A stretch of 64,000 bases of DNA from Aphrophora alni. Its lineage: Eukaryota > Arthropoda > Insecta > Hemiptera > Aphrophoridae. Positions 1 through 9,578 of this stretch are shown here, in pieces. The DNA lies in assembly GCA_963513935.1 (NCBI GenBank), contig OY740774.1, positions 24,757,949 through 24,821,948 of the forward strand, in the 5' to 3' direction. The first letter of the stretch is position 1. Each line of letters opens with the position of its first letter. The notes beneath the pieces are model-generated. The model was not told the origin of the DNA. It was given only the letters and a program-made list of their open reading frames with translations, and made no database searches. The position numbers and the translations under genes were made by a program.

Positions 1-540
1 ATAAAGAAAAAAGAAGGAATTAGTTTTGTGACGATGTCACTTGGCAGCGAACAGCTGATCGGAAATGCAGCTATGTTGAGCAGACCACGAGACTGAAACA
101 GGAGAGAATAGAGCCGTTCGTACACGAAGTCAGATGTGCTGTGTAGTATAGTCTTGTTTTTACTTTGTTTTTATAGTTGTACAAATTATTCATGGCTGGT
201 CATGGGGGTCCGGGATTTTTCAGCAAAGTCGAAACCCCTAATCGGGAGCTTTAATTTAACGTTTCAAACAAGTAGAATTGAGAATGGGCGTCGCTCAACT
301 AGAACTCTTTTCTTAATTAGTGTTAGTATTGTGTGAGTGTTTAATTAATAATTAGATTTATTTCTGTAATGTAATATTAATTAAATTAATATCTTCAAAG
401 GGAATTAATTATCTTTGTACGTGAGCCGACCTGAGGTAAGGATTTAAACCTCAAAATGTGTTAGAGCCTGAACGTACATCACCATCACAAATTGTTTTAC
501 AACAATTACAGTTTCTAAGAGGTTGTCATTTTCAGGTTTT
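1..540 (+). other. Possible non-coding 5' exon with splice donor
   Basis: The first 440 bases look less AT-rich than what follows and end in a good splice-donor match (CTGAG|GTAAGG, cut after 435). An ATG at 192 opens only a 20-codon frame that stops at 252-254, so any exon here would be mainly untranslated. A 66-codon frame at 136-336 has no recognisable domain. This is inference from one splice signal and base composition. It could equally be transposon leader sequence. Confidence 0.2.
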
Positions 541-700
541 TTTACAGCTTATAGGTTTACACTTGATAACGAGAGTGGATAGAAACTGTCGAAACGTTTT
601 GTATTAATTTAGATATACACAAATGATGGAAAACATTCGAGTAAATTATACTAATAAACAAAAGAGTTATGTAAGAATTTAGTAGTTGTAACAGCATGAA
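541..700 (+). repeat. Penelope-type terminus with GAAACG core (copy A)
   Basis: The stretch carries TTGATAACGAGAG followed about 20 bases later by TCGAAACGTT. The same block recurs at 23795-23910 on this strand and at 23560-23655 on the other. The layout (TGATAA-type box, short stem-loop, GAAAC) resembles a decayed hammerhead ribozyme core of the kind known from Penelope-like retroelement ends. No reverse transcriptase is seen beside it. Confidence 0.45.
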
Positions 701-2593
701 TACTACGAAAATATCAAAGTTTATATTTTTAACTATCTCTACATTAGTTTACTATTGTTAAAACAATTATTTTTTCCCACCAACACTAAAAGGTACCTTT
801 CCTGTGGTCTACACGGAGCTGATATGTGTCAATTTTCCGCCTTAGGGTGGAAAGTATCCATAAGAAAAATTGTTGAATTTTATTTTCAACCCTAGAGCTG
901 ATAAATCAGCTGTCTGAGTTAAATCAATTAACGAGATGTTGGTATGGCAACTGAAACCAATGTTTACATAGTTTGAAAACTGAACTTCAATTAATTTTAT
1001 TGCTGTCAAACTAATTTCTCCGTTAAACGAAACATTTTGACAGTTTGTTACTTTAAAATATTATGGATAGTCGTGAAAGTGATTTTGAAGGTACTCTTCC
1101 AGATATTAATCATATTTGGTTTTAGGGCTACTTTCAATAACTCGAAAGTTAGATGTTTGTACAATGATAAGTAGAACCTGTTAACCTGTTAATAAAGCTG
1201 TTTATCACAAAAGTGCCTTTTTTGTTCTAGAGAAAATAGCCAAAAAATTTTCTCTGGGCGACAAAGTAGTGCTTTCCACACTACAAATAATAATTATATT
1301 ATTTTACAATCTCTTTACCTCCCCCTTGATTGGACATTAGTAATCCGATGCATGTATATGTAAATTTACTAATAGATATATTATACCTCGAGGTAATCAC
1401 GTCGTGTTAATTGATACTGCACGTAACACATAGACATAGGCTTTGACATCAGACATGTGCCATATACGTTGCGGTCAAATATAATAGTGGCTTCATATAC
1501 TAAGACTAACATGCTTATAAAGTCACAAACATACCTAGATAATAGGGTACTCTAAGTTAAATTTGTTTTAAATGCAATCGTTATGAATATTAAACTTCAC
1601 TCTTTTGAAGTTTTATAATTCAATAAATAATGTTTATACTTCAAGAGCTCGTACGAACTTGGCAATACCGAGGAACCTAGCTCAATCAGAGTACTGAGCC
1701 ATCTACAATGTAATACAGGCAAATGCTTTTATTGATATCTTGAGCTTTGTATGGAATGATAAATTGTATTGATAGAACAAGAGGTCCTATCCAGTAGGGT
1801 AATTTCGTTAAAAAGGTTGTTCTCGTGTCTTCTGAACCTCGTAACTTGTTTATCACTACTTTCATGACTTCGGCAAGGTTCTAACGGGCCTCATAAAAAC
1901 TTTCCACTCGCTTTGTTCGTGTCTGTTTCTCGGCCAAAACGGGTCTGGAAGGAGCCTCCACTCTCGTGTCGGCTTCGGATCCCGTAACTATACTAAAAAT
2001 ACATTTTCTTGGGAGGTCAATATTCTAAATTACATTTTTACAATAACTTCGCTATTTGTCATCTTAGAGAGGTACCACTACATACATAAATGAAATATGG
2101 AATGTGTTACCTAATTTACTGTGTTATAAGTCAAATAACCCATGATTGAAAAGAACAAAAAAAAAAAAAACGCTTCCCAATGTTGGGCGCCATTTTGACA
2201 TTTTCAATTTCATTTTTCTAATTTTAATAGTATTTTACAAATATCATGTTCCTCTCTTATATTTTATGGCCGTTATCGCTCTTACATACGGACGACAACG
2301 ACGATAGACGGACGCCATATCGAAAACAGTTTTTACTTTCCTGAGGTCGTAAAACGTGAAGATCAGTCAATTTTATTGCGATTACTAGTTAAGTAAAACG
2401 GTACTAAAACTTCGAAATAACAGCTATTAACAATATTTTTTGTCGTGTATTCTTATCTGGGACCAATATGAGCATAAATACTTTATTACTTGTGTGCAGA
2501 CTGTCTCTATATATCTATGCCAAGGTCGGGGTCGGTAAACGATCCTAAAATAGCGCAAGAAATTCGCATACCATCATGTCATCTTATCTGTAT
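701..2593. other. No gene recognised
   Basis: AT-rich sequence with stops in all frames. Nothing coding is visible. A phrase near 2180 (GTTGGGCGCCAT) recurs near 25094, which suggests old dispersed repeats. Confidence 0.6.
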
Positions 2594-2824
2594 TATTCTA
2601 TAATTTTTAAATACACAAAATACAGATGTTATTTATTTTACAAATTGGAAGTAGAACTAAACTGTGATTTATATGGAGGAACAAAATAATTTCCTCTTGT
2701 GTTGAAAGTAAGATACAGTCTTTAAACCCGGGAAGATTTAAAGAGCAATATATTACTCTATTCAGAACTTTGACCAACAGGTTGTGGACTGTAATAAATC
2801 ACGTTCTACAAAACTGATTTCAGC
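2594..2824 (+). repeat. Dispersed repeat, copy 1 of an inverted pair
   Basis: About 230 bases match the reverse complement of 24628-24858 with few differences. A shared landmark is AACCCGGGAAGATTTAAAG. It has no coding potential and no obvious terminal repeats. Probably a member of an uncharacterised interspersed family. Confidence 0.7.
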
Positions 2825-2991
2825 CGTGATTAGTTTCGTATATACAATATTTGTTTTAAATTTATGACACAATTTTAATAATCGGAGTTGGCTTGTATGT
2901 TTACGTTTTAATGGTAAAAAGAGTTGAAATAAATTTAAATTATAGTTAAGCCTACATTATTATTTTTTTAAACTGTTCCTAATAGTTTTCT

Positions 2992-3228
2992 CTTGTTGTT
3001 GAAAGCCGAAAAACCTCTCGGTCATCATCGCCTTATAAATAACGGAAAGAAAATAAAGAAAAAAATCCCCTAGCCCTCGAAAACACTAATAATCAGGTCG
3101 GAAAAGAACAAGAGTTGGTCAAGAGAGACATAATAAGAAAATTTACAGAGAGGAATCTAATTCAAGACTACGTGAAAAAGTGTAGATCCAGCTAGGAATC
3201 TCGGGATATCCTACACTCACCTGAGGAT
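2992..3228 (+). repeat. Family S interspersed repeat, near full length
   Basis: This is one of at least a dozen copies of a roughly 250-bp non-coding family. Ordered landmarks are TTGTTGTTGAAAG, AACCTCTCGGTCATCATC, CCCTAGCCCTCGAA, GTTGGTCAAGAGAGAC, GTGTAGATCCAGCTAGG, CTCGGGAT and ACTCACCTGAGG. No pol III B box of the GGTTCGANNCC type is visible, so a tRNA-derived SINE is not supported. Class unknown. Confidence 0.7.
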
Positions 3229-3679
3229 GTTTTTTTAATCCTAATAATAATTATAAATAATTGATTTACATCTATTCATATTCTTATTATTGTAAGCACT
3301 TAGACGTTTATATACATTCGGCAAAAGACTAAACTTAATCAGAAGGGAAAAAAACTAAAAATTCCGAATTTATAATTTAGCATTTTATAAAACACTACCG
3401 TAATTCAAATAATTTTTTTAAGACATTTCAGAAACTCATGCTTAATGAGTTATGGTAGAAGATGAAATGTTCTAATAAGAACCCATATTATTTTACCGTT
3501 TTGGATTTAGAGTAAAAATTAAATTTTCTTTTATTATTTGCAATTTAAAAAAAAAATCTCTTAGAATGTAGAGGGTCCTTTCAAAATGTCTTTAAAAATA
3601 CACAATTTTCAGACGTGAAATCTAATTTTAAAAAATCAAATGAAAACAGTTATTCTAAATCTTACAAATAAAGTGTGTA
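3229..3679. other. No gene recognised
   Basis: AT-rich spacer after the family S copy. No feature is seen. Confidence 0.6.
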
Positions 3680-3910
3680 AAAACATTGCACAAACTTTCT
3701 CACTCAATTTTAAACAACCAAAACTATTCCTCACCATAAATGACAGTTCTGTTGATGTCGGTCTAAAAGCGAAATCCTGGATATTTAAACAAAATTTATT
3801 TACATATGGTCTAAAACCTTTTTTCCCTTTTGCTGTAAAGCGTCCGAATCGTAAATTGTATTTGATTAAAATCAATCTTGTAATGACGGCATCAAGGTTA
3901 TTCTTTTGAA
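3680..3910 (+). repeat. Diverged dispersed repeat, related to 22803-23010
   Basis: Shared phrases in the same order are ACAAACTTTCTCACT, AATGACAGT or AATGTCAGT, GTATTTGATTAAAATC and GACGGCA. Open frames of 79-89 codons occur on both strands here, but they overlap each other and lack domain signal. The repeat match argues that they are chance. Confidence 0.5.
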
Positions 3911-5292
3911 GATTGATTTAGGTCTTTAATCTCTATATTTCAATAAAGTTTTAACAAAATCGATAGAGCCAATTTGTATACATTGTGATTTTTTGAAAAT
4001 GTATCACTTCTATCATTTAATAGACGGAATGAGATGAGCATAACCTGCTTTCGGGGTCAGTTCACCTTTAGGTGGAACCTTGAAATTTCTATTTAGAAAA
4101 TCAAAAACCCATTCCCCTCCCACCATCCCATCTCATAAATGTATAAATGACACACAAGGTTAGTAATCTAAATCCATTTAAAAACTATGAATTTTCGTTG
4201 CAAGAAAATAAAAATCATCTAACGCATTCGTTCGCTATGTTAAAAAATATTATTTTGTAAGTTATTTGATAAAAATAGGTAATCACACTATAAAAATAGT
4301 ATTTATTATAAAGTTCGATCCCTTGAAGTGGCAGACTGCAATATATTGCAGTGGAATGTCATTTTTAACAGTGCGTGTTACATTCTAATATTTGACCCAC
4401 TAATTGTCATCCAATCTCAATAAATTTTATACCGTTGGAAAGGAAACTTTTCAAACTTTAATCTTTGTATTAACCATATTTTTCTAAAATGAATATTAAC
4501 ATGTCTAATGATCGATGGAATCATTGCAGAAATCTAAACAGCTGCTTCGTGCGTCACGCAACACTTGAATTTCGTCAACTTTCAGGACCTATACCCGTTA
4601 TATACACTGACTTTAGGACAATGATATGTGTACCGATAGAAAGCTTGAATTTCGAACTCTCTACCACTGCTTTCAAATCTTAGATTACGTTGACAGTTTG
4701 TTATATCTATACGTTCGCGTAAAGCCTTGCTATTGGCCAAGATTTCAACCAATTAGCAAGCTTCTTTTGAAGTCCATATGTTTATCACAGATCAAGTGTT
4801 TCTAAAATTATTTTTACACGGTTTTGTAGATAAAGCTTCAGTGATTCATTTGGTATTTGGTTTTTTACATTTAGCTCTGATGAGTTGGCAACAATTTACC
4901 GGCAAAACTTGCATTTATCTGTTGAAAGTGTAGAGCCTCCGCCATTTGTTTGATCTGAAATATTATTTTGGTGATTTATAGTGAATAACGTTTATGAAAC
5001 TGTGTTTTATATATAAATAAATAAGTCTAGTGTTTGTTATTGTGTTTGTTTAGTGAAATTAGTTTTATAAAAGGTTTATTTAGTAACGTTTTATGTTACG
5101 TTTGTATGTGGAGTCATATACTGTAAATATTTACCAATCAAAATAGGCCTGATTTTAGTGGCCCCCGGACATAAAAAAATTATATTTCATAAAAACTACT
5201 TTGAAATTGGTAATGGTTTTTACATATTTCTATTCACAACTATTTTATGAAACTTTTATATGGTTTTACAAAATTTACAAAAATTTTTCATC
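3911..5292. other. No gene recognised; left flank of the Gypsy insertion
   Basis: Non-coding AT-rich sequence. At 5146-5175 it contains a phrase (CCTGATTTTAGTGGC, then CGGACATAAA) that recurs diverged at 15608-15655, on the other side of the Gypsy element. Confidence 0.55.
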
Positions 5293-5296
5293 AGTG
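5293..5296. repeat. Target-site duplication AGTG (left)
   Basis: AGTG directly precedes the 5' LTR and is repeated at 15406-15409 directly after the 3' LTR. Four-base duplications are usual for Ty3/Gypsy integrases. Confidence 0.85.
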
Positions 5297-7235
5297 TGTA
5301 GCATTCAAATTCAAATCACCTCTGAAATAAAACGTCATTCACTCAACTTCCACACACTACTTCCGTTGCTTGACAGATGCTGTCACCTGCCGAGATTGTC
5401 CAAAACTAATGATCGTACGATAGCGGAGGGTAAAGTACAACGGCAAGACAGCCATCTTCTCTAATACCGGTTGCTTAGTCTACCTGTAGTCACTCACAAT
5501 GCCTGACTTTTTTTCTACATAGTTACGTTAGAGATAAATTTCTTACTTGGTCTTCAAAAGTTACTGCTTCAGTTTTCAACGATGTTAATCAACAGTTTTT
5601 GTGCGATTTAGTTTAAAATGTTTAATAAATTTTCGTTTTCACGGCGCAAGCTCACGTGAACTGCGACAGGATTTTCCAGGTACTCAGCCTTACAGATTTT
5701 ATCATGTTTTAAATTTTTGTTAATGCTTTAAAATAATTTATTAATTATCATGTATTCTTTAAAATATGTATTTCATGTTTTATTTAATATTTAATGTTCT
5801 TTTGAAAATCAATGATTATAAAAATTTACTTTTCTTAAAACATACTTTACAAAACCTTGCAAAGGCACATTTTGAGTTTTGAACAATTATGTGAAATAGG
5901 TGCAAACTAATGTTGAACTTTAAATGATCAAAACATCTTATTGAACATGTCAAATATAAAACAATTGGAGAAATCTGTTTTAAATCAGAAAATTTCGTTT
6001 TACAGACTTTTGCAGATTTCTGCAAGTCTTATACAAGCTTTGTTTCAAACAAAATTAAATATATATAAATAGATTTATAATCATCTAAGAAGCTTTTAAG
6101 TACCATCTTAACGAATTTCTGTTGTACAATCAATTTTCTTTAATTTTGACAAAAAACCAGATATTTGCTTTAATAATGAACATTAATGCTAAAACATGTC
6201 TGATTTTGCACAGACGCTAAAAAACATGTTTTTTGCCATAGCTAATACGCTGGTAGAAGAAACACAGCAAAAGATCTAAACATGTTTGGTCCTGTTAACA
6301 AAACACGTTTTATTCAACATAGCTTCAGAGTTTCACGTGCACAAAAGTGATGTTACAAAAAACTGACCTTATAGAACTTTAATTAAACTCATATTGTATA
6401 TGTGCCTAAATTTACTTCAGCGAATATGTTTTTCTTAAAAACTATCTTTTAGATGTAGACTTGTGTAATTAATTATAAAATATATAAAAAATTATTGGGT
6501 GGAGCCTGCATGCAAACTTTCGGTCCTAACAACCTCCAAGAGGTTATTTTCCAAATTAATATAATTGACGTCAATTAATAAAATTTAATATTCAAAATTT
6601 TCATTTCTTTTTTTTTAAAAATAAACTTCTCATTTTATAATAAATTCTTTTATCTAAAACATATATATTTATTGGCCAATATAGCATTTAAGAAATTTAT
6701 CAAATAAGTAATATTATGTAACTGTTTTAAAAAAAAAAAACTATCATCTCATAAAGTCAAAAAGGGGGGGGGGAATAAATATCAGTATCTTTTCATCTTT
6801 TTTTATTTTGTAAGTTTTTACATTTAAGGGCGTATAATCTTTTTTTTTTGGATTAATTATAATCCTGTTAATTGTTAAGCTGTGCTCATTGTCTTTTGTT
6901 AAATTTTGTAACTATAAAATATATAAACTAAAAGGGGGGGATAAATTTTCAGAATCCATTGATTAATTTTTTTTATTAAATTATAATATTTTACATTAAG
7001 GGTGTATAACTTTTATTAATTACAATATGGTTAATCATAAGGTGTTTATGATGATTTGTCTCAGGATGTCTTTCTCAGTTGTAAATGATAAAATCTGAAA
7101 CGTCGAAATTTCTTTTGTTTCAATAAACTTGAGCCTTGTTAATTACTAAATTTGTCTTTGTCTTTTTTTATTTTTATTTTCAAACATTGTTACCATTTGG
7201 TTCCGCCTTTCTTAAATTTAAGTCCCCTGGTAACA
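5297..7235 (+). repeat. 5' LTR, 1939 bp
   Basis: Begins TGTAGCATTC and ends CCCCTGGTAACA, giving the TG...CA ends of LTRs. At about 1.94 kb it is long for Gypsy. It has no credible coding frame. A 69-codon minus-strand frame at 5816-6025 exists in both LTRs but shows no domain. The 3' third holds a diverged internal tandem duplication (each half begins AAAAGGGGGG and has ACATTAAGGG or ACATTTAAGGG). It also holds CTGAAACGTCG at 7095-7105 and AATAAA at 7122-7127. The promoter was not pinned down. Confidence 0.95.
7122..7127 (+). terminator. Poly(A) signal AATAAA in 5' LTR
   Basis: AATAAA in the context TTTCAATAAACTTGAG, about 108 bases before the LTR end. The same signal in the 3' LTR is at 15292-15297 and would end the genomic transcript. 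Confidence 0.55.
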
Positions 7236-7241
7236 TGTTTC

Positions 7242-7262
7242 TGGTAGCAGAGCGTGGTTTTC
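7242..7262 (+). promoter_or_regulatory. Primer binding site, initiator Met tRNA type
   Basis: Six bases after the LTR comes TGGTAGCAGAGC, then GTGGTTTT. The first 11-12 bases are the complement of the 3' end of eukaryotic initiator methionine tRNA (acceptor stem AGCAGAG/CTCTGCT plus CCA). The following GGTTT matches its T stem after about two mismatches. This is where reverse transcription would start. The tRNA sequence is from general knowledge. Confidence 0.75.
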
Positions 7263-7977
7263 TCTAAATTATAAAGTCGTTGATTCTAGATTCTAGTGTG
7301 GTATTTCTCTAAATTATAGAGTGGTAAATTTTAAATTCTGGAACCTTAGTTAATTTTCAAAATTTTGCATTGGAACCATCTAAATTTAAATTCAAAATTT
7401 TCTTTGTTAAACAAGGCTCATTTTTACGTTTTGCAGCTTTTTCAAATACTGCACAACTATTGCTGATGAAATTTTTTTTTTATTTTAAATATTTAAATCT
7501 ATATAAATCTATAGTCTCTTTTTATTATTTATTTTACATATAAACACACAAAAACTTCTAAACCAATTTTGATAAAATTTTTTTTTATTATTTTCTCTGC
7601 TTAAGTAAATTTTTTTTTGATATTTACATACATTGCACTATAGTCATTCACTGAATTTGATCCAGACAGCGGGCTCATTCGGGAATTCCAAAAAAAAAAT
7701 TATTAAATAAATAATAAAACCCAAAAATAGTTAGAAACAAAAAAAAAACAAAAAAAATATATTTAAAATTTCCTTCAAAAATTTTCTCGAGTTTTCTTTC
7801 GCTTGTCTGTATTAATTCATACTTACACACACACATATACACAACAACTACACTACATATAATTCTTCAGTCATTCTCTGGTCCTTCTCTTCATTTTGTA
7901 TCATCTTTTTTTAAAAAAAAAAATAAAAAAATCACTTGGTTTATTTTTTTTTTATTATTTTATCAGCAACAGTTAAA
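7263..7977 (+). other. Untranslated leader of the Gypsy element
   Basis: About 715 bases, A/T-rich, with several runs of A or T and no ATG-led frame of note. Packaging signals would be expected here, but none can be named from sequence alone. Confidence 0.6.
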
Positions 7978-9261
7978 ATGGCAGTGGATTTGCTGCGATT
8001 AGTGGACTCGTTAAAGAATACTGAGCTTGCTTTTGAAGTGGTAGCTAGAGGTGGTGAGAAAGATATTGTAGCTAAAATGCGAACCTCTCTTAGGTCCCTT
8101 CTACAGAATAGCGTTGAGCCCGAAATGGGAAACTTCACCGAAGATATCCTCTTGCAACAGATAGCGTTAGCCCGGAACTCCTTGTTTGTCTTGCAAGACG
8201 ACCTGGAGAACCTGGATTCCGAAAGAGGAATCAAAATGATTCGCGTTCGTGCGCGCATGAACCTATTCGGAAAACGTCTAGAGTTCCTAAATCGGGTGCA
8301 AATTGAGCAACTAAAAGTTGCAGATAACACCGTGCCACGGGATCTGGCCGACCTACAGAATAATTTCGCTACGCTCAAGGAAAAATTTAAAGCTTTTGAG
8401 CAAACCATTGCTCCTCTTAAGTTAAACGTTAGCATTCCGTTAACGCCCTCTGGGGGAACCACTAAAGCTAGCTCTGCAGAGCCATCTCGGTCTAATGGGC
8501 CAAATCTCCTTGCGGACACCCCGCAGGCTGAGGCTCAGCAAACCACTCCTAGCAGTTCGAAAGGCTGTCCATACATTTCCTTATACGGAAAATTAAGTCA
8601 TCCTGCCGAACAGATCATTAAAACAATTCCTCAGACAGATGGGTTCGACCTTGACAAATTATTAAATTTTTTTTAAATCTCTTTAAAAATAGTCAAAACT
8701 TACCCGGACGTAGCTTTAAACATTAATAATGTTCTGATGCCCTATGCTCAGGGCCCTTTAAATTCATGTCTGATTAGACATCAGACATTTAAAACTTTTC
8801 ACAAAGAGGCCTTAAGTCTCTTTATACCTTCGAAAAGGTTGGCTTCTCTAGTACAGGAGTTATTTTATAGGCCCCAGAAGACTAACGAGGCGGTGCACAT
8901 TTTTGTTAATCAAATTAAAGAGGCTGCAGAAACTTTAAATTTAGATAAGTCCGAATTGGAGGTCACGGACGCCATTCTGGAGGGACTGTCTCCGGAAGTC
9001 CGCAACTGCTTAGTTTTTGTTGCCAAACCTAAAAATTTTGCAGACTTAGATCGGCTCTGCGCACATGTCAATAACGTCATGTATACTGACAGGCAAAGGG
9101 CTCCATTAGTGAGACCCGAAGCTAGAAGTACTGATTTTAGACCTACAAGACCAGTGGTCTGTTACAGTTGCGGTCAGCCGGGGCATAGAAGCCCAGAGTG
9201 TCGGAACCGGCCTCCAACAAGGCAATATCCTCCAAAAAACGGAGGCAGGTTTGGAGTCTAG
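7978..9261 (+). CDS. gag: Gag (capsid plus first zinc knuckle), one internal stop
   Basis: The structural protein that would form the virus-like particle and bind the genomic RNA. The ATG at 7978 (AAAATGG context) is preferred over an upstream frame that opens at 7936 without a clear need. The frame is open to a TAA at 8674-8676 inside a T run, then continues in the same frame with capsid-like sequence to a TAG at 9259-9261. The CX2CX4HX4C zinc knuckle (CYSCGQPGH..C) lies at 9160-9201. The N-terminal half is helical and matrix-like. The stretch either side of the TAA resembles the Ty3/Gypsy capsid fold region (retrotransposon gag family). The single stop may be a C-to-T change or a sequencing error. 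Without readthrough this copy makes a truncated protein. The 3' end overlaps the frameshift signal. Confidence 0.88.
8674..8676 (+). other. In-frame TAA interrupting gag
   Basis: Lies at the end of a run of eight T, after residues DKLLNFF. Downstream codons in the same frame stay open for 194 more codons and include the zinc knuckle. The break is therefore one codon and not a frame shift. Confidence 0.85.
9160..9201 (+). other. Zinc knuckle 1 (CCHC) in the gag frame
   Basis: Cys codons at 9160, 9169 and 9199 and the His codon at 9184 give CX2CX4HX4C, the nucleocapsid RNA-binding motif. Confidence 0.95.
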
Positions 9262-9299
9262 TTGGTAGCTCCAGGCCAGCCTCCCGTTCAAAAACCAAC
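9234..9299 (+). promoter_or_regulatory. -1 ribosomal frameshift signal with H-type pseudoknot
   Basis: The heptamer A_AAA_AAC at 9234-9240 is in the correct phase of the gag frame (..CCA AAA AAC). A 6-bp stem (9241-9246 with 9279-9284), one A/A mismatch, then a 9-bp stem (9248-9256 with 9269-9277) enclose a 12-nt loop. Loop bases GTTGGT (9261-9266) are fully complementary to ACCAAC (9294-9299), which would form stem 2 of a pseudoknot. With the lower stem melted by the ribosome, the spacer from the heptamer is 7 nt, the usual optimum. The gag stop TAG (9259-9261) lies in the loop region. A -1 slip enters exactly the frame that carries the second zinc knuckle. Confidence 0.8.
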
Positions 9300-9578
9300 C
9301 ACATCGGATTTAAACATAACCTAAAACCACATTTCTCTAATAAACCATTTTTTCAAAATTTAAACTCAATTTCCTATTTAAGAAGAAACAATTTCGGCAA
9401 TAAAATTCAAAATTACGTTACTCCCATCTGTTATCATTGTGGCATACCCGGTCATTATATCTGGGGTTGTAAATTCTTCTCTCTACGGAATAGGTCCAGG
9501 CAAACCTATTCCAGCTCTAAGCTTTCCAACTACAAACTTCAAAAAAAAAAATTATTTCTCTTAAATCTAGGGGTCTGA
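9241..9578 (+). CDS. Gag extension in -1 frame with second zinc knuckle
   Basis: Read only after a -1 slip at 9234-9240. The frame has its own ATG at 9198, but that lies inside gag and is an unlikely start. The translation after the slip (KRRQVWSLVG..) is basic and has a second CCHC motif (CYHCGIPGH..C) at 9429-9470, then a Lys-rich end. It stops with TGA at 9576-9578 after an 11-A run (9541-9551). Two knuckles are common in Gypsy nucleocapsids, so this is the rest of the nucleocapsid. It could also be a nucleocapsid split by an old one-base deletion. The ordered heptamer and pseudoknot favour programming. Confidence 0.75.
9429..9470 (+). other. Zinc knuckle 2 (CCHC) in the -1 frame
   Basis: CX2CX4HX4C with Cys codons at 9429, 9438 and 9468 and the His codon at 9453. 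Same spacing as knuckle 1 but one frame back. Confidence 0.93.

Noticed and set aside
3636..3909. Overlapping 79- and 89-codon frames on both strands
   Set aside because: They overlap, lack domains, and the sequence is a dispersed repeat related to 22803-23010.
5816..6025. 69-codon minus-strand frame present in both LTRs (also 13985-14194)
   Set aside because: Conserved only because the LTRs are copies; no domain, and the single difference changes a residue.
7941..8519. 192-codon minus-strand frame opposite gag
   Set aside because: Lies wholly antisense to gag, with Arg/Ser-rich composition as expected for a shadow of coding sequence.
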